51,092 nt of DNA from Bradyrhizobium oropedii (GTDB lineage Bacteria > Pseudomonadota > Alphaproteobacteria > Rhizobiales > Xanthobacteraceae), in the NCBI RefSeq assembly GCF_020889685.1, contig NZ_JACMYO010000045.1, forward strand, positions 1 to 51,092, in the 5' to 3' direction. Under the pieces are notes generated by a model. It had not been told where the DNA came from and did not search any database. It saw only the letters and a program-made list of their open reading frames with translations. The translations under genes were made by a program, and so were the position numbers. This document shows, in pieces, positions 7,688 to 16,768 of this stretch; the stretch's first letter is position 1, and each line of letters starts with the position of its first letter.

Positions 7688-8629
7688 GTGTTTTTTGCGG
7701 GAGCAATGGCGGTGGCGATGGCTTTGGATGCCCTGATCGGCTGGCCGCCTGCGTTGTTTGCACGCATCGGCCATCCCGTGACCTGGCTCGGCCGGCTCAT
7801 CAATCTTGTCGATGGCGCCTGGAACCGGGACGCTGATGCGCCTGTGCTTCGGCGCGCCGCCGGCGTTGTGGCCGCGATCCTGGTGATCGCGCTGGCGACG
7901 GCGATCGGTTGGGCGGTCCAGTCCGTGCTCGCCTCCGGATGGGTGCGCGCTATTCTAGTGGGTGTTCTGGCGTGGCCGCTGGTGGCCTTGCGCTCGCTGC
8001 ACGACCATGTCGCTGCGGTGGCGAATCCACTTGTCTCCGGCGACATCACGGCGGCACGTTCGGCGGTCGCGCAGATCGTCGGACGCGATCCGGCAACGCT
8101 CGACGATGCCGGCATTGCGCGCGCGACCATCGAGAGCCTCGCCGAGAATGCCTCCGACGGCATCGTGGCGCCGGTGTTCTGGGGCGCGCTGTTCGGCTTG
8201 CCGGGAATCCTCGGCTACAAGGCGATCAACACGCTGGACTCCATGATCGGGCATCGCACCGAGCGGCATGAAGCCTTTGGCTGGGCCGCGGCGTGGATCG
8301 ACGATCTCGCCAATCTCGCTCCGGCGCGGCTGACCGGGCTCTTATTCGTGCTGCTTGCCCCAAACCGTTCGCGGGCGTGGTCATGCATGCTGCGTGACGC
8401 GCACCGCCATCGCTCGCCGAATGCCGGGTGGCCGGAAGCCGCGATGGCCGGCGCGCTCGATGTGCGGCTCAGCGGGCCCCGCATCTATCACGGGCACGTC
8501 GCGGATGAGCCGTGGCTGAATGAGGGCGCGCGCGATCCGGCGGCAGCCGACATCCTCGCCGGATTGACGCTCTATCGTCGCGCCATGATGCTGTTGGCCG
8601 GGGTGTTCGTCGCCCTGGCGTTGCTGTAA
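7688..8629 (+). CDS. cobD: Adenosylcobinamide-phosphate synthase CobD/CbiB
   Basis: 313-residue integral membrane enzyme that attaches aminopropanol (or its phosphate) to adenosylcobyric acid. Family blocks include ALDALIGWPPALFARIGHPVTWLG near the N-terminus and ESLAENASDGIVAPVFWG in the middle, then MIGHRTERHEAFGWAAAW. Four to five hydrophobic segments are visible. I place the start at GTG 7688, seven bases downstream of GGAGAG; the TTG at 7634 has no ribosome site and would add unrelated residues. cobC follows after 11 bases. Confidence 0.93.
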   Translation: MFFAGAMAVAMALDALIGWPPALFARIGHPVTWLGRLINLVDGAWNRDADAPVLRRAAGVVAAILVIALATAIGWAVQSVLASGWVRAILVGVLAWPLVALRSLHDHVAAVANPLVSGDITAARSAVAQIVGRDPATLDDAGIARATIESLAENASDGIVAPVFWGALFGLPGILGYKAINTLDSMIGHRTERHEAFGWAAAWIDDLANLAPARLTGLLFVLLAPNRSRAWSCMLRDAHRHRSPNAGWPEAAMAGALDVRLSGPRIYHGHVADEPWLNEGARDPAAADILAGLTLYRRAMMLLAGVFVALALL

Positions 8630-8640
8630 GAGACCGACGC

Positions 8641-9606
8641 ATGCGAGAGCACGGCGGAAATCTCGACGTCGCCCAGCAACGCTTCGGTGGAGCTGGGGAA
8701 GACTGGATCGACCTGTCGACCGGGATCAATCGGGTGCCTTATCCCCTGGTCGATGTCGAGCCGCGGCAATGGAACGCGTTGCCGTCGCGATCCGAGATCG
8801 AGTCCCTTCACGCCGCCGCGCGGCAGGCTTACGCGACCGACGCGCCGATCGTGGCGATGGGCGGTGCACAGGCCGCCATTCAGTTGCTGCCGCGTCTCGC
8901 GCCTTGGGGACAGGCGTGCATCCTGGCGCCGACCTACAATGAGTACGCCGCGGTGTTATCGGTTGCCGGCTGGGACGTCAGTGAGGTGTCCGATCTCGCA
9001 GCGCTTGCCGGTGCGGACATTGCCGTCGTCGTCAATCCAAACAATCCGGATGGAAGACGCCACGATCGGAACGAACTGCTTGCATTGTTGCCGCGCGTCG
9101 GCCGGCTCGTCATTGACGAGAGCTTTGCGGACGCTGTACCCGACATCTCGCTGGCATCGGAAGCAGGACGGCCGGGTCTGCTGATCCTGCGTTCATTCGG
9201 GAAATTCTATGGCTTGGCCGGCTTGCGGCTCGGCTTCGCCCTCGGTTGCGAACCGGATATCGTCGCGCTTGCCGCGATGACTGGACCATGGCCGGTTTCC
9301 GGTGCCGCAATAGCGATCGGGCGGCGCGCTATGCTCGATCACGACTGGGCAAAGGCGACGGCTTCACGTTTGGAGGACGACTGCGTCAGGCTCGATGCCG
9401 AGGCGCGCGTGCAGGGGTGGACGCTGGTCGGTGGCACGCCGCTGTTCCGCCTCTACGATGTCGGCGATGCGCTGGCCGCGCAGGAGAAGCTTGCCCGTGC
9501 GCAGATATGGTCGCGTGTCTTCCAGCAAAAGCCGGGCTGGTTGCGCCTCGGTCTGCCGGGCAGCGAGACCGAATGGTCGCGCCTTTCTGCCGTGCTGTCG
9601 GTTTGA
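8641..9606 (+). CDS. cobC: Threonine-phosphate decarboxylase-like aminotransferase CobC
   Basis: 321-residue fold-type I PLP enzyme. CobC makes the aminopropanol(-phosphate) side chain donor for CobD. Seen are DLSTGINRVPYPL near the N-terminus, NPNNPDGRRHDR (the NPNNP motif of this fold), VIDESFAD, and the PLP lysine in LRSFGKFYGLAGLRLGFA. At 321 residues it is compact but close to rhizobial relatives. It forms a two-gene unit with cobD and converges on cobQ across a palindrome. Confidence 0.93.
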   Translation: MREHGGNLDVAQQRFGGAGEDWIDLSTGINRVPYPLVDVEPRQWNALPSRSEIESLHAAARQAYATDAPIVAMGGAQAAIQLLPRLAPWGQACILAPTYNEYAAVLSVAGWDVSEVSDLAALAGADIAVVVNPNNPDGRRHDRNELLALLPRVGRLVIDESFADAVPDISLASEAGRPGLLILRSFGKFYGLAGLRLGFALGCEPDIVALAAMTGPWPVSGAAIAIGRRAMLDHDWAKATASRLEDDCVRLDAEARVQGWTLVGGTPLFRLYDVGDALAAQEKLARAQIWSRVFQQKPGWLRLGLPGSETEWSRLSAVLSV

Positions 9607-9612
9607 TTTTTT

Positions 9613-9660
9613 GACGCGTTTTCTTCACGCGAAGCGGTGTCCACTTCGCTCGAAAACGCT
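9613..9660. repeat. Palindromic intergenic repeat between convergent cobC and cobQ
   Basis: GCGTTTTC (9616-9623) pairs with GAAAACGC (9652-9659), and GCGAAG pairs with CTTCGC inside, giving a two-part hairpin. A closely similar element (TTCACGCGAA ... CCACTTCGCTCG) is, from memory, very common between genes in Bradyrhizobium. Placed between two converging stop codons it may also stop transcription from both sides. Confidence 0.7.
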
Positions 9661-11109
9661 TTAGCGCGCCAGCGCGAGCAGGCCTTCGACATCGAGATGG
9701 GTCTCGATGTGCTCGGCCAGCGCGTCGAGTGCACCCTCGACCCTCGCGCCGTATGGCTGATCCGCCGCGGGGATGTCGAGCTGCGCAAGGAACGCCTTGC
9801 GAAATTCGTCCGAAGTGAACAGGCCGTGCAGATAGCTGCCGTGTACGCGCCGATCACTGGAAACCGCGCCCTCTGCCGCGCCGTCAAGCGTTGCAAAAGG
9901 CCGGGCGCGATCCGCCCCGTCGGTGCGCCCGATATGGATCTCATAGGCACTGATCGGTTGACCGGTCGCGGCATGCAGCGCATTGACGCGGGTCAGCGTC
10001 TTCTGTTCGGTCATGACGGTCGTGACATCGAGCAGCCCGAGGCCGGGCGTTTCGCCGGCGCGACCCTCGATCCCATCGGGGTCGGCGACGGTGTGTCCGA
10101 GCATCTGGTATCCGCCGCAGAGGCCCAGCACATGGCCGCCACGGCGATGATGCGCCAGCAAATCGATGTCCCAGCCCTGCGCGCGCAGGAAGGCGAGGTC
10201 GCCGCGAGTCGATTTCGAGCCGGGCAGGATGACGAGCCTCGCATCGCCGGGGATGGCTTCACCCGGACGGACCATCACGAGATCGACGCCGGGTTCGAGC
10301 TTCAGCGGATCGAGATCGTCGAAATTGGCGATCCGCGACAGCGCGAGAAACGCGATCTTGCACTGGCCGGGCTTGCGCGCCTCGCCGAGCCCGAGTGCGT
10401 CTTCGGCAGGAAGCTCACCGGCGCGTGCGAACCAGGGCAGCACGCCAAAGCCGCGCCAGCCGGTGCGGGCTTCGATCAGACGGTAGCCGTCGTCGAACAG
10501 CGAGGGATCGCCGCGGAATTTGTTGATGACAAAACCCTGGATCATCGCGGCATCCTCGGGGTCGATCACCGCCTGGATGCCGACGAGCTGCGCGATCACG
10601 CCGCCGCGGTCGATGTCGCCGACCAGCACCACGGGCACGTCGGCCCGGCGTGCAAAGCCCATATTGGCGATATCGGACTTGCGCAGGTTCACTTCGGCCG
10701 GGCTGCCGGCGCCTTCGACCAGCACCAGATCGGCGCGGCCCTTCAGACGCCCAAAACTCTCCAGCACTGCGCCCATCAGCGATGGCTTCATGCCGGCATA
10801 TTCGCGCGCGCGGGCGGTCGCGATCCGCTTGCCGTGCACGATGATCTGGGCGCCGACGTCGGTCTCCGGCTTCAGCAACACCGGGTTCATGTCGGTGTGC
10901 GGTTCGACGCCGGCGGCGAGCGCCTGCAAGGCCTGCGCGCGTCCGATCTCGCCGCCATCGACGGTGACGGCAGCGTTGTTCGACATGTTCTGCGGCTTGA
11001 ACGGCAGCACGCGCAGGCCGCGTCGTCTGGCGGCGCGTGCGAGGCCCGCGACGATGAGCGACTTGCCCACGTCCGAACCGGCTCCCTGGATCATCAATGC
11101 GCGCGCCAT
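9661..11109 (-). CDS. cobQ: Cobyric acid synthase CobQ
   Basis: 482 residues. CobQ amidates side chains b, d, e and g of adenosylcobyrinic acid a,c-diamide, using glutamine and ATP. The N-terminal ATP site shows [17 protein letters not shown] and [12 protein letters not shown]; the C-terminal class I glutamine amidotransferase domain carries the nucleophile in [10 protein letters not shown] (about 330) and a histidine in YLHGLF. Start ATG 11109 is 11 bases after cobO, so the two form a minus-strand unit. Confidence 0.96.
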   Translation of the reverse strand: MARALMIQGAGSDVGKSLIVAGLARAARRRGLRVLPFKPQNMSNNAAVTVDGGEIGRAQALQALAAGVEPHTDMNPVLLKPETDVGAQIIVHGKRIATARAREYAGMKPSLMGAVLESFGRLKGRADLVLVEGAGSPAEVNLRKSDIANMGFARRADVPVVLVGDIDRGGVIAQLVGIQAVIDPEDAAMIQGFVINKFRGDPSLFDDGYRLIEARTGWRGFGVLPWFARAGELPAEDALGLGEARKPGQCKIAFLALSRIANFDDLDPLKLEPGVDLVMVRPGEAIPGDARLVILPGSKSTRGDLAFLRAQGWDIDLLAHHRRGGHVLGLCGGYQMLGHTVADPDGIEGRAGETPGLGLLDVTTVMTEQKTLTRVNALHAATGQPISAYEIHIGRTDGADRARPFATLDGAAEGAVSSDRRVHGSYLHGLFTSDEFRKAFLAQLDIPAADQPYGARVEGALDALAEHIETHLDVEGLLALAR

Positions 11110-11120
11110 GGTGCGGCCTG

Positions 11121-11774
11121 TCAGAACTCGACGCCCGGCTGCGCCTTGATGCCGGACCGGAACGGATGCTTCACCAGCGTCATCTCGGTGACGAGATCGG
11201 CGATCTCGATCAATTCCTCCTTGGCGTTGCGCCCGGTGAGCACGACATGCGTCATCGGCGGCTTCGACGTCGTCAGGAAGTCAACCACGTCGGCGATCGC
11301 CAGATAATCGTAGCGCAGCGCGATGTTGATCTCGTCGAGCACCACCATGCGCAAGCTCGGGTCTGCGATCAGCTGCTTGGCCTTTTCCCAGCCAGCCTGG
11401 GCGGCTGCGATGTCGCGGGCGCGGTCCTGCGTCTCCCAGGTAAAACCTTCACCCATCGCGTGGAATTGACAGAGGTCGCCGAAATGGCCGGTGAGCAGGC
11501 GGCGCTCGCCGGTATCCCAGGCACCCTTGATGAACTGCACGACGGCGCAGGGAAAGCCGTGCGCCACGCAGCGCACGATCATGCCGAAGGCGGAGGACGA
11601 TTTTCCCTTGCCGGCGCCGGTATGAACGATGATCAGGCCCTTTTCACCGCTCTTGGTCGCCATGATCTTGTCGCGGGCGGCCTTCTTTTTCGCCATCTTG
11701 TCGGCATGGCGCGCATCCAGCGAAGAATCGGTGCCGACGGTCCCGCCCTCAGCGTCGTTTCCATCTGAAATCAT
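11121..11774 (-). CDS. cobO: Cob(I)yrinic acid a,c-diamide adenosyltransferase CobO
   Basis: 217 residues. CobO transfers the adenosyl group of ATP to the cobalt of the corrin. The P-loop is visible in [16 protein letters not shown], followed by [14 protein letters not shown] and the Walker B-like block [16 protein letters not shown], all diagnostic of the CobA/CobO/BtuR family. The ATG at 11774 follows GAAGGAAC, a good ribosome site; the longer frame that runs into the riboswitch is rejected. It is the first gene of cobO-cobQ and diverges from the riboswitch-led series. Confidence 0.96.
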   Translation of the reverse strand: MISDGNDAEGGTVGTDSSLDARHADKMAKKKAARDKIMATKSGEKGLIIVHTGAGKGKSSSAFGMIVRCVAHGFPCAVVQFIKGAWDTGERRLLTGHFGDLCQFHAMGEGFTWETQDRARDIAAAQAGWEKAKQLIADPSLRMVVLDEINIALRYDYLAIADVVDFLTTSKPPMTHVVLTGRNAKEELIEIADLVTEMTLVKHPFRSGIKAQPGVEF

Positions 11775-11788
11775 CACGTTCCTTCGGC

Positions 11789-11817
11789 TTGACAAGTGCG
11801 AGGCTTGGACGAATGGT
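11789..11817 (+). promoter_or_regulatory. Putative promoter of the riboswitch-led cob series
   Basis: A perfect TTGACA at 11789-11794, a 17-base spacer and AATGGT at 11812-11817. The predicted start near 11825 coincides with the first base of the riboswitch, which supports the call despite the poor -10 box. Confidence 0.5.
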
Positions 11818-11825
11818 GGGCCCGC

Positions 11826-12006
11826 GTTGGTTCCTGTCCTACGACAGGCGAAGAGGGAATGCGATAGGGCTCCGCAAATGGAGCCTGAAGTGCAGCCGCC
11901 CCCGCGACCGTGACCGGAGAGATGTCCAAGCCACTGATTCCGCGAGGAGTCGGGAAGGTGGGCATCAAGGGAGAAATCCTGCTCCGCAAGCCGGGAGACC
12001 TGCCAA
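11826..12006 (+). ncRNA. Cobalamin (B12) riboswitch aptamer
   Basis: The aptamer is recognised by several conserved parts in order: the 5' strand TTGGTTCC near 11828, GGGAATGCG, the core GTGCAGCCGCCCCCGCGACCG (split here as GAAGTGCAGC / CGCCCCCGC), GCCACTG, GGGAAGGTGG at about 11952-11961, and the B12 box AGCCGGGAGACCTGCC at 11989-12004. It lies upstream of the DUF1636 gene and cobW. Binding of adenosylcobalamin normally lowers expression of genes downstream. Confidence 0.95.
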
Positions 12007-12080
12007 CGCAGCAAAGTTGAGACCGGCGGACGGGGTGTTCCGCGACGGGGAACGGGCCTGTCCACGTCAGGTTCGTGTGC

Positions 12081-12119
12081 CTCATCGCTTCCCGTTGTTA
12101 ATCCAGGAAGGGCGATGAG
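12081..12119 (+). promoter_or_regulatory. Start-codon-sequestering hairpin (riboswitch expression platform)
   Basis: CTCATCGC (12081-12088) is the exact complement of GCGATGAG (12112-12119), and TTCC (12089-12092) can pair with GGAA (12106-12109), leaving two G bases bulged. The right arm contains both the ribosome site GGAAGGG and the ATG start at 12115. When this stem forms, translation of the first gene should be blocked. There is no U-run, so translational rather than terminator control is expected. Confidence 0.7.
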
Positions 12120-12489
12120 CGTTACACTTCATGTCTGCATCACCTGCCGTGCCGGCCAGACGCTGGCCGAAGGTGAGACCGCGCCCGGTGCGCGCCTGCA
12201 TGCCGCGCTCGTTGAGGCCGGCGTGCCCGACGACGTCAATCTGGTTCCCGTCGAGTGCCTGTCGGCTTGCAGCCAGGGCTGCTCGGTCGCACTCAGCGCG
12301 CCGGGGCGGTGGTCCTATGTCTATGGTCGCCTGTCGGCAGACAATGCCAGGGATGTGATCGCCGGCGCGTCTGCCTATGCGGCGGCGCCGGACGGCATCG
12401 TGCCGTGGCGCAGCCGTCCTGAAATCTTCCGCAAGCAGTCGCTTGCCCGAATTCCACCTCTTCCCGTCGTGCCGGAGGCCGCCGAATGA
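12115..12489 (+). CDS. DUF1636 family cysteine-containing protein
   Basis: 124 residues. It has a CxxC pair near the N-terminus (HVCITCRAG) and a second cysteine cluster CLSACSQGC at about 48-56, arranged as in small thioredoxin-like 2Fe-2S or metal-binding proteins. DUF1636 genes are regularly found beside cobW and cobN and behind B12 riboswitches, so a role in cobalt handling or redox is likely but unproven. Its ATG is inside the sequestering hairpin, and its stop overlaps the cobW start (ATGA). Confidence 0.9.
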   Translation: MSVTLHVCITCRAGQTLAEGETAPGARLHAALVEAGVPDDVNLVPVECLSACSQGCSVALSAPGRWSYVYGRLSADNARDVIAGASAYAAAPDGIVPWRSRPEIFRKQSLARIPPLPVVPEAAE

Positions 12490-13520
12490 CCACGCTCGCC
12501 AAGATTCCTGTCACCGTCGTGACCGGCTTTCTCGGGTCCGGCAAGACGACGCTGATCCAGCATCTGATCCGCAACGCCAACGGCAAGAAGCTCGCGGTGC
12601 TAGTGAACGAATTCGGCAGCGAGGGTGTCGACGGCGACATCCTGAAGTCGTGCGCCGATGCCAATTGCCCGACCGAGAACATCGTTGAGCTCGCCAACGG
12701 CTGCATCTGCTGCACCGTCGCCGACGATTTCATCCCTGCAATGGAGCAACTGCTGGCGCGCCCCGTGCGGCCCGATCACATCGTGATCGAGACATCCGGT
12801 CTCGCTTTGCCGAAGCCCTTGCTGAAAGCGTTCGACTGGCCGGAGATCCGCTCGCGGATCACGGTCGACGGCGTGATCGCGCTGGCCGATGCGGAGGCGG
12901 TTGCCGCCGGGCGCTTCGCGCCGGATCCGGCCGCGGTCGATGCGCAACGCGCCGCGGACGACAATCTCGACCACGAGACGCCGCTGTCGGAAGTGTTCGA
13001 GGACCAGATCGCCTGCGCCGATATCGTGCTGCTGACCAAGGCCGATCTCGCCGGAGCCGAGGGGATCAAAGCGGCCAAGGCGGCGATCGCGGCCGAGATG
13101 CCGCGCGAGGTGCCGATGCTGCCCGTCGTCGACGGCGCCATCGACGCCCGCGTGATCCTCGGCCTTGAAGCGGCGGCGGAAGATGACCTCGCGTCGCGGC
13201 CGTCGCACCATGACGGTGAGGACGAGCACGAGCACAACGACTTCAATTCCGTGGTGATCGATCTTCCGGAGATCGCTGATATCGATGCGCTGGTCGCCTC
13301 GATCAAGGGACTTGCGCGCGAGCAGAACGTGCTGCGCGCCAAGGGCTACATCGCGGTCGAAGGCAAGCCGATGCGGTTGCTGGTGCAATCCGTCGGCGAT
13401 CGGGTGCGGCATCAGTTCGACATGCCCTGGGGCGGTCGCCCGCGGCAGTCGAAGCTCGTCGTGATCGGCGAACACGGCGATATCGATGAAGCCGCAATCA
13501 AGGCACGGCTTGGTGTCTGA
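12486..13520 (+). CDS. cobW: Cobalamin biosynthesis GTPase CobW
   Basis: 344-residue G3E-family GTPase. Walker A is GFLGSGKTT (about 14-22), the metal-binding CxCC motif is in NGCICCTV, and TKAD gives base specificity. A histidine/acid-rich linker (HHDGEDEHEHND, about 239-250) precedes the C-terminal CobW_C domain. CobW is thought to be a metallochaperone that hands Co(II) to the CobN-CobS-CobT chelatase, which agrees with cobN lying next to it. cobN begins with a TGATG overlap. Confidence 0.95.
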   Translation: MTTLAKIPVTVVTGFLGSGKTTLIQHLIRNANGKKLAVLVNEFGSEGVDGDILKSCADANCPTENIVELANGCICCTVADDFIPAMEQLLARPVRPDHIVIETSGLALPKPLLKAFDWPEIRSRITVDGVIALADAEAVAAGRFAPDPAAVDAQRAADDNLDHETPLSEVFEDQIACADIVLLTKADLAGAEGIKAAKAAIAAEMPREVPMLPVVDGAIDARVILGLEAAAEDDLASRPSHHDGEDEHEHNDFNSVVIDLPEIADIDALVASIKGLAREQNVLRAKGYIAVEGKPMRLLVQSVGDRVRHQFDMPWGGRPRQSKLVVIGEHGDIDEAAIKARLGV

Positions 13521-16500
13521 TGCACGTCGTATTCCGCGAGAGCCGCGGCCTTGAAGAGACCGCGACACCCAGGGACCTCGGCCAGGATCCGGCCGATCTC
13601 GTGGTGTTGTCGTTCTCCGACAGCGATCTCGCGGCGTTCGCGGCCGGCTGGCGGCGCGGCCGCGCCGCGTTGCCGTCGCTGCGGCTCGCCAATCTCGCGG
13701 AACTGCGCCATCCGCTGTCGGTCGATACCTATATCGAGCGGACGCTGTCGCACGCGCGCGGCATCCTGGTTCGGCTGATCGGCGGCGAACCCTATTGGTC
13801 ATACGGGCTGGCCGCGGTGCATCGGCTGGCGAAGGAGCGCGGCATCGCGCTGGTCGTGCTGCCGGCGGATGGCCGCGATGATCTGCGGCTGGATGAATTT
13901 TCGACCTTGCCGGTCTCGACGCTGCGTCGCCTGAAAGTTCTGTGCGACAAGGGCGGGCCCGTTGCCGCGCAGGCCGTGATCGCGCAACTGGCGCTGGCGT
14001 CCGGACTCTATGCCGGGCCCGTCGTCGGCGAGATCGATCTTCCCGAGATCGGCGTCTACGATTCGCGGCGCGGTGCCGTCACGGCGATGCCCGCACCGGA
14101 CGGCCGGCCGCGGGTGCTCGTGACGTTCTACCGTTCCTATCTGGCGGCCGGCGACACGGCGCCGGTCGATGCATTGATCGATGCATTGCGCGAAAAGGGT
14201 TTCGATGCCCACGGCGTCTTCGTTACTTCGCTGAAGGCGGCGGGCGTTGCCGATTGGCTGCGCGACCAGTTCGCGCAACGCGCTCCGGCTGCAATCGTCA
14301 ATGTGACTGCGTTCTCAGGGGTGGGTGACGATGGCACGACGCCGTTCGATGCCGCATCGTGCCCGGTGTTCCAGGTCGCCTTGTCGACGGCGCAGCGCGA
14401 GGATTGGGCCGGGTCACTGCGCGGTCTTTCACCCGGCGATCTTGCGATGCACGTCGTGCTGCCGGAGGTCGACGGCCGCCTGTTCGCGGGCGTCGTAAGC
14501 TTCAAGTCGCCGGGCGAGCGCGATCCCGACCTGCAGTTCGCGCATCTCGCGCATCGGCCGGATGCGGAGCGCGTTGCGGCGGTCGTTGGGCGCGTGACGG
14601 CCTGGCATCGGCTTGCCGGCAAGCCCGCGCACCAGAAACAGCTTGGGCTCGTGCTCTCGAACTATCCGGGCCGTCCACATCAGATCGCGCATGCCGTCGG
14701 CCTTGATGCGCTTGCTTCGGTCGAGGCGTTGCTGGCCGATCTCGCCACTGCGGGTTTTGATCTCGAGCCGGTGAGGTCGCTGGGTGATGTGCTCTTGCGC
14801 CGGACGTTGACGTGGAGCTTGGCCGACTATCGCACGGCGATCTCTGGCCTGCCGCAGCAGCTGCAGGACGAGCTTGCGCGCTCATGGGGGGCGCCGGAGG
14901 ATGATCCTGACTGGCGTGACGGCGCATTTCATTTCGCCGCGATCCGGTGCGGACAATCGATCATCGCGGTCCAGCCGGAGCGCGGCGAGGCCGGTCACCG
15001 CGATGCGGATTATCACGATCTCTCGCGCACGCCGCGCCATGCCTATGTCGCGTTCTATCTATGGCTCAGGCAGCGGGGCATCGATGCCGTCGTCCACATG
15101 GGCGCGCATGGAACGCTGGAATGGCTGCCCGGCAAGTCGGTTGCGCTGTCATCGGCGTGTTGGCCCGAGGCACTGATCGGCGATCTGCCCGTTGTCTATC
15201 CCTTCATCGTCAACGACCCCGGCGAGGCGGCGCAGGCCAAGCGCCGGATCGGTGCCGTGACGATCGGCCATCTGCCGCCGCCGCTGGCACAGGCGGCGGT
15301 GCCGGAGGGCTTGCGTCGTCTCGAGCGCTTGCTTGATGAGTACTCCACCGCCGACGGTCTTGATCCAGCGCGGCGGCAGCGCCTGATTGCTGCGATCCGC
15401 GAAGAAGCGCGCATCGCCGGGTTGGAGGACGATCTCGGTCTCGCCGCATCGGTCTCGGCGGCCGAGGCCATTCCGCAGATCGATCGCTTCGTCTGCGATC
15501 TCAAGGAAAGCCAGTTCGGCGACGGCCTGCATGTGTTCGGGCAGGGCGCTTGCGGTGAGGCGGAGAAGGCCGCGCTGCTTGATGCACTCGCCGGCCGGCG
15601 TGTTGCGCCGGGGCCGTCGGGCTCGCCCTATCGCGGACGCAGCGACGTGCTGCCGACCGGACGCAATCTGTTTGCGGTCGATCCGCGCGCGGTGCCGACG
15701 CCGTCAGCGCATGCGCAAGGCGTGAAGCTCGCCGAGGAGCTGCTGCGCCGTCATTTGCAGGATCACGGCGACTGGCCGAAAGGGCTCGTCGTCGATCTCT
15801 GGGGATCGTCGACGATGCGGACCGCCGGCGAGGATTTTGCGATGGCCTTGCATCTCGCCGGCATCGCGCCGCGCTGGGATCATGGGTCGGGCCGGGTGTC
15901 GGGCTACGACATCATCGCGCCAGCGGAACTCGGCCGGCCGCGCATCGACGTGACGCTGCGCGTGTCGGGGCTGTTCCGCGACGTCTTTACCGGTCTTGCC
16001 CAGTTGTTCGAAGCTGCGACGGAGGCGCTGTCCGAACGCAGTGATGAGGCGGACGAGAATCCCTACCGGCAGCGAATCTCGCGTGTGTTTGGGCCTCGTC
16101 CGGGGCACTATGGTGCCGGCATCGCGTCTGTCCCGGACGTCTTCACAGAAGAGGCGCGCGACGCGGCCGGCGAAGCCTGGCTGTCGGCATCGTCCTGGGC
16201 GCTCGCATCCGACGGCGAGATCCGATTCGATCGCGCCGGCATCGAGGCAAGGCTCGCTGCTGCCGACAGTTTTGTTCATACCCAGGACTTGCCGGAGACT
16301 GATCTGCTGCTGGCGGCGGACTATGCCGCGCATGAGGCCGGCATCGCCGCGGCGGCCCGGCGGCTCGGCGCAAAAGCCCCGTCGCTCTATCACCTCGATG
16401 CGACACGGCCGGATCAGCCGCAGGCCCGCTCGTTGACCGAGGAAATCTCGCGGGTGGTGCGGGCGCGCGCCGCCAATCCTGCCTGGATCGCGGGCATGAT

Positions 16501-16768
16501 GCGGCACGGCTTCCGTGGCGCCGCCGAGATATCGGCGACGCTGGAGCACATGGCGGCGTTCGCGCATCTCGCCGGTGCGGTGCCGCCGCATCTGTTCGAC
16601 CTCTATTACGACGCGACGCTCGGCAATGACGACGTCCGTGCCTTCATGGCGCGCGAGAATCCGGCGGCGCTGGCTGCGATCGAAGCCTGCTTCACCCGGC
16701 TGCATGACGCGTCGCTCTGGCAGACGCGGCGCAATTCGATTGCGGCCGCGCTGCAGGAGGCCTCATGA
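13520..16768 (+). CDS. cobN: Cobaltochelatase subunit CobN
   Basis: 1082 residues. CobN is the large substrate-binding subunit of the ATP-dependent aerobic cobaltochelatase that puts Co(II) into hydrogenobyrinic acid a,c-diamide. The CobN/BchH signature is clear at about 530-545 (VHMGAHGTLEWLPGK), with PFIVNDPGEAAQAKRR soon after and VDLWGSSTMRTAGED further on. The protein is shorter than the classical CobN of about 1270 residues, yet both ends look intact. The partners cobS and cobT are not in the window. Junctions with cobW (TGATG) and cobG (ATGA) imply coupled translation. Confidence 0.95.
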   Translation: MHVVFRESRGLEETATPRDLGQDPADLVVLSFSDSDLAAFAAGWRRGRAALPSLRLANLAELRHPLSVDTYIERTLSHARGILVRLIGGEPYWSYGLAAVHRLAKERGIALVVLPADGRDDLRLDEFSTLPVSTLRRLKVLCDKGGPVAAQAVIAQLALASGLYAGPVVGEIDLPEIGVYDSRRGAVTAMPAPDGRPRVLVTFYRSYLAAGDTAPVDALIDALREKGFDAHGVFVTSLKAAGVADWLRDQFAQRAPAAIVNVTAFSGVGDDGTTPFDAASCPVFQVALSTAQREDWAGSLRGLSPGDLAMHVVLPEVDGRLFAGVVSFKSPGERDPDLQFAHLAHRPDAERVAAVVGRVTAWHRLAGKPAHQKQLGLVLSNYPGRPHQIAHAVGLDALASVEALLADLATAGFDLEPVRSLGDVLLRRTLTWSLADYRTAISGLPQQLQDELARSWGAPEDDPDWRDGAFHFAAIRCGQSIIAVQPERGEAGHRDADYHDLSRTPRHAYVAFYLWLRQRGIDAVVHMGAHGTLEWLPGKSVALSSACWPEALIGDLPVVYPFIVNDPGEAAQAKRRIGAVTIGHLPPPLAQAAVPEGLRRLERLLDEYSTADGLDPARRQRLIAAIREEARIAGLEDDLGLAASVSAAEAIPQIDRFVCDLKESQFGDGLHVFGQGACGEAEKAALLDALAGRRVAPGPSGSPYRGRSDVLPTGRNLFAVDPRAVPTPSAHAQGVKLAEELLRRHLQDHGDWPKGLVVDLWGSSTMRTAGEDFAMALHLAGIAPRWDHGSGRVSGYDIIAPAELGRPRIDVTLRVSGLFRDVFTGLAQLFEAATEALSERSDEADENPYRQRISRVFGPRPGHYGAGIASVPDVFTEEARDAAGEAWLSASSWALASDGEIRFDRAGIEARLAAADSFVHTQDLPETDLLLAADYAAHEAGIAAAARRLGAKAPSLYHLDATRPDQPQARSLTEEISRVVRARAANPAWIAGMMRHGFRGAAEISATLEHMAAFAHLAGAVPPHLFDLYYDATLGNDDVRAFMARENPAALAAIEACFTRLHDASLWQTRRNSIAAALQEAS

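Noticed and set aside
9637..11307. 556-codon plus-strand open frame across cobQ and cobO
   Set aside because: It is antisense to two genes with clear family motifs; long antisense frames are common in GC-rich DNA and its translation resembles no protein.
13520..16768. CobN seen as truncated because it is shorter than the classical protein
   Set aside because: Both ends overlap neighbours properly, the core motifs are present and no stop or frameshift is seen, so a compact form is more likely.
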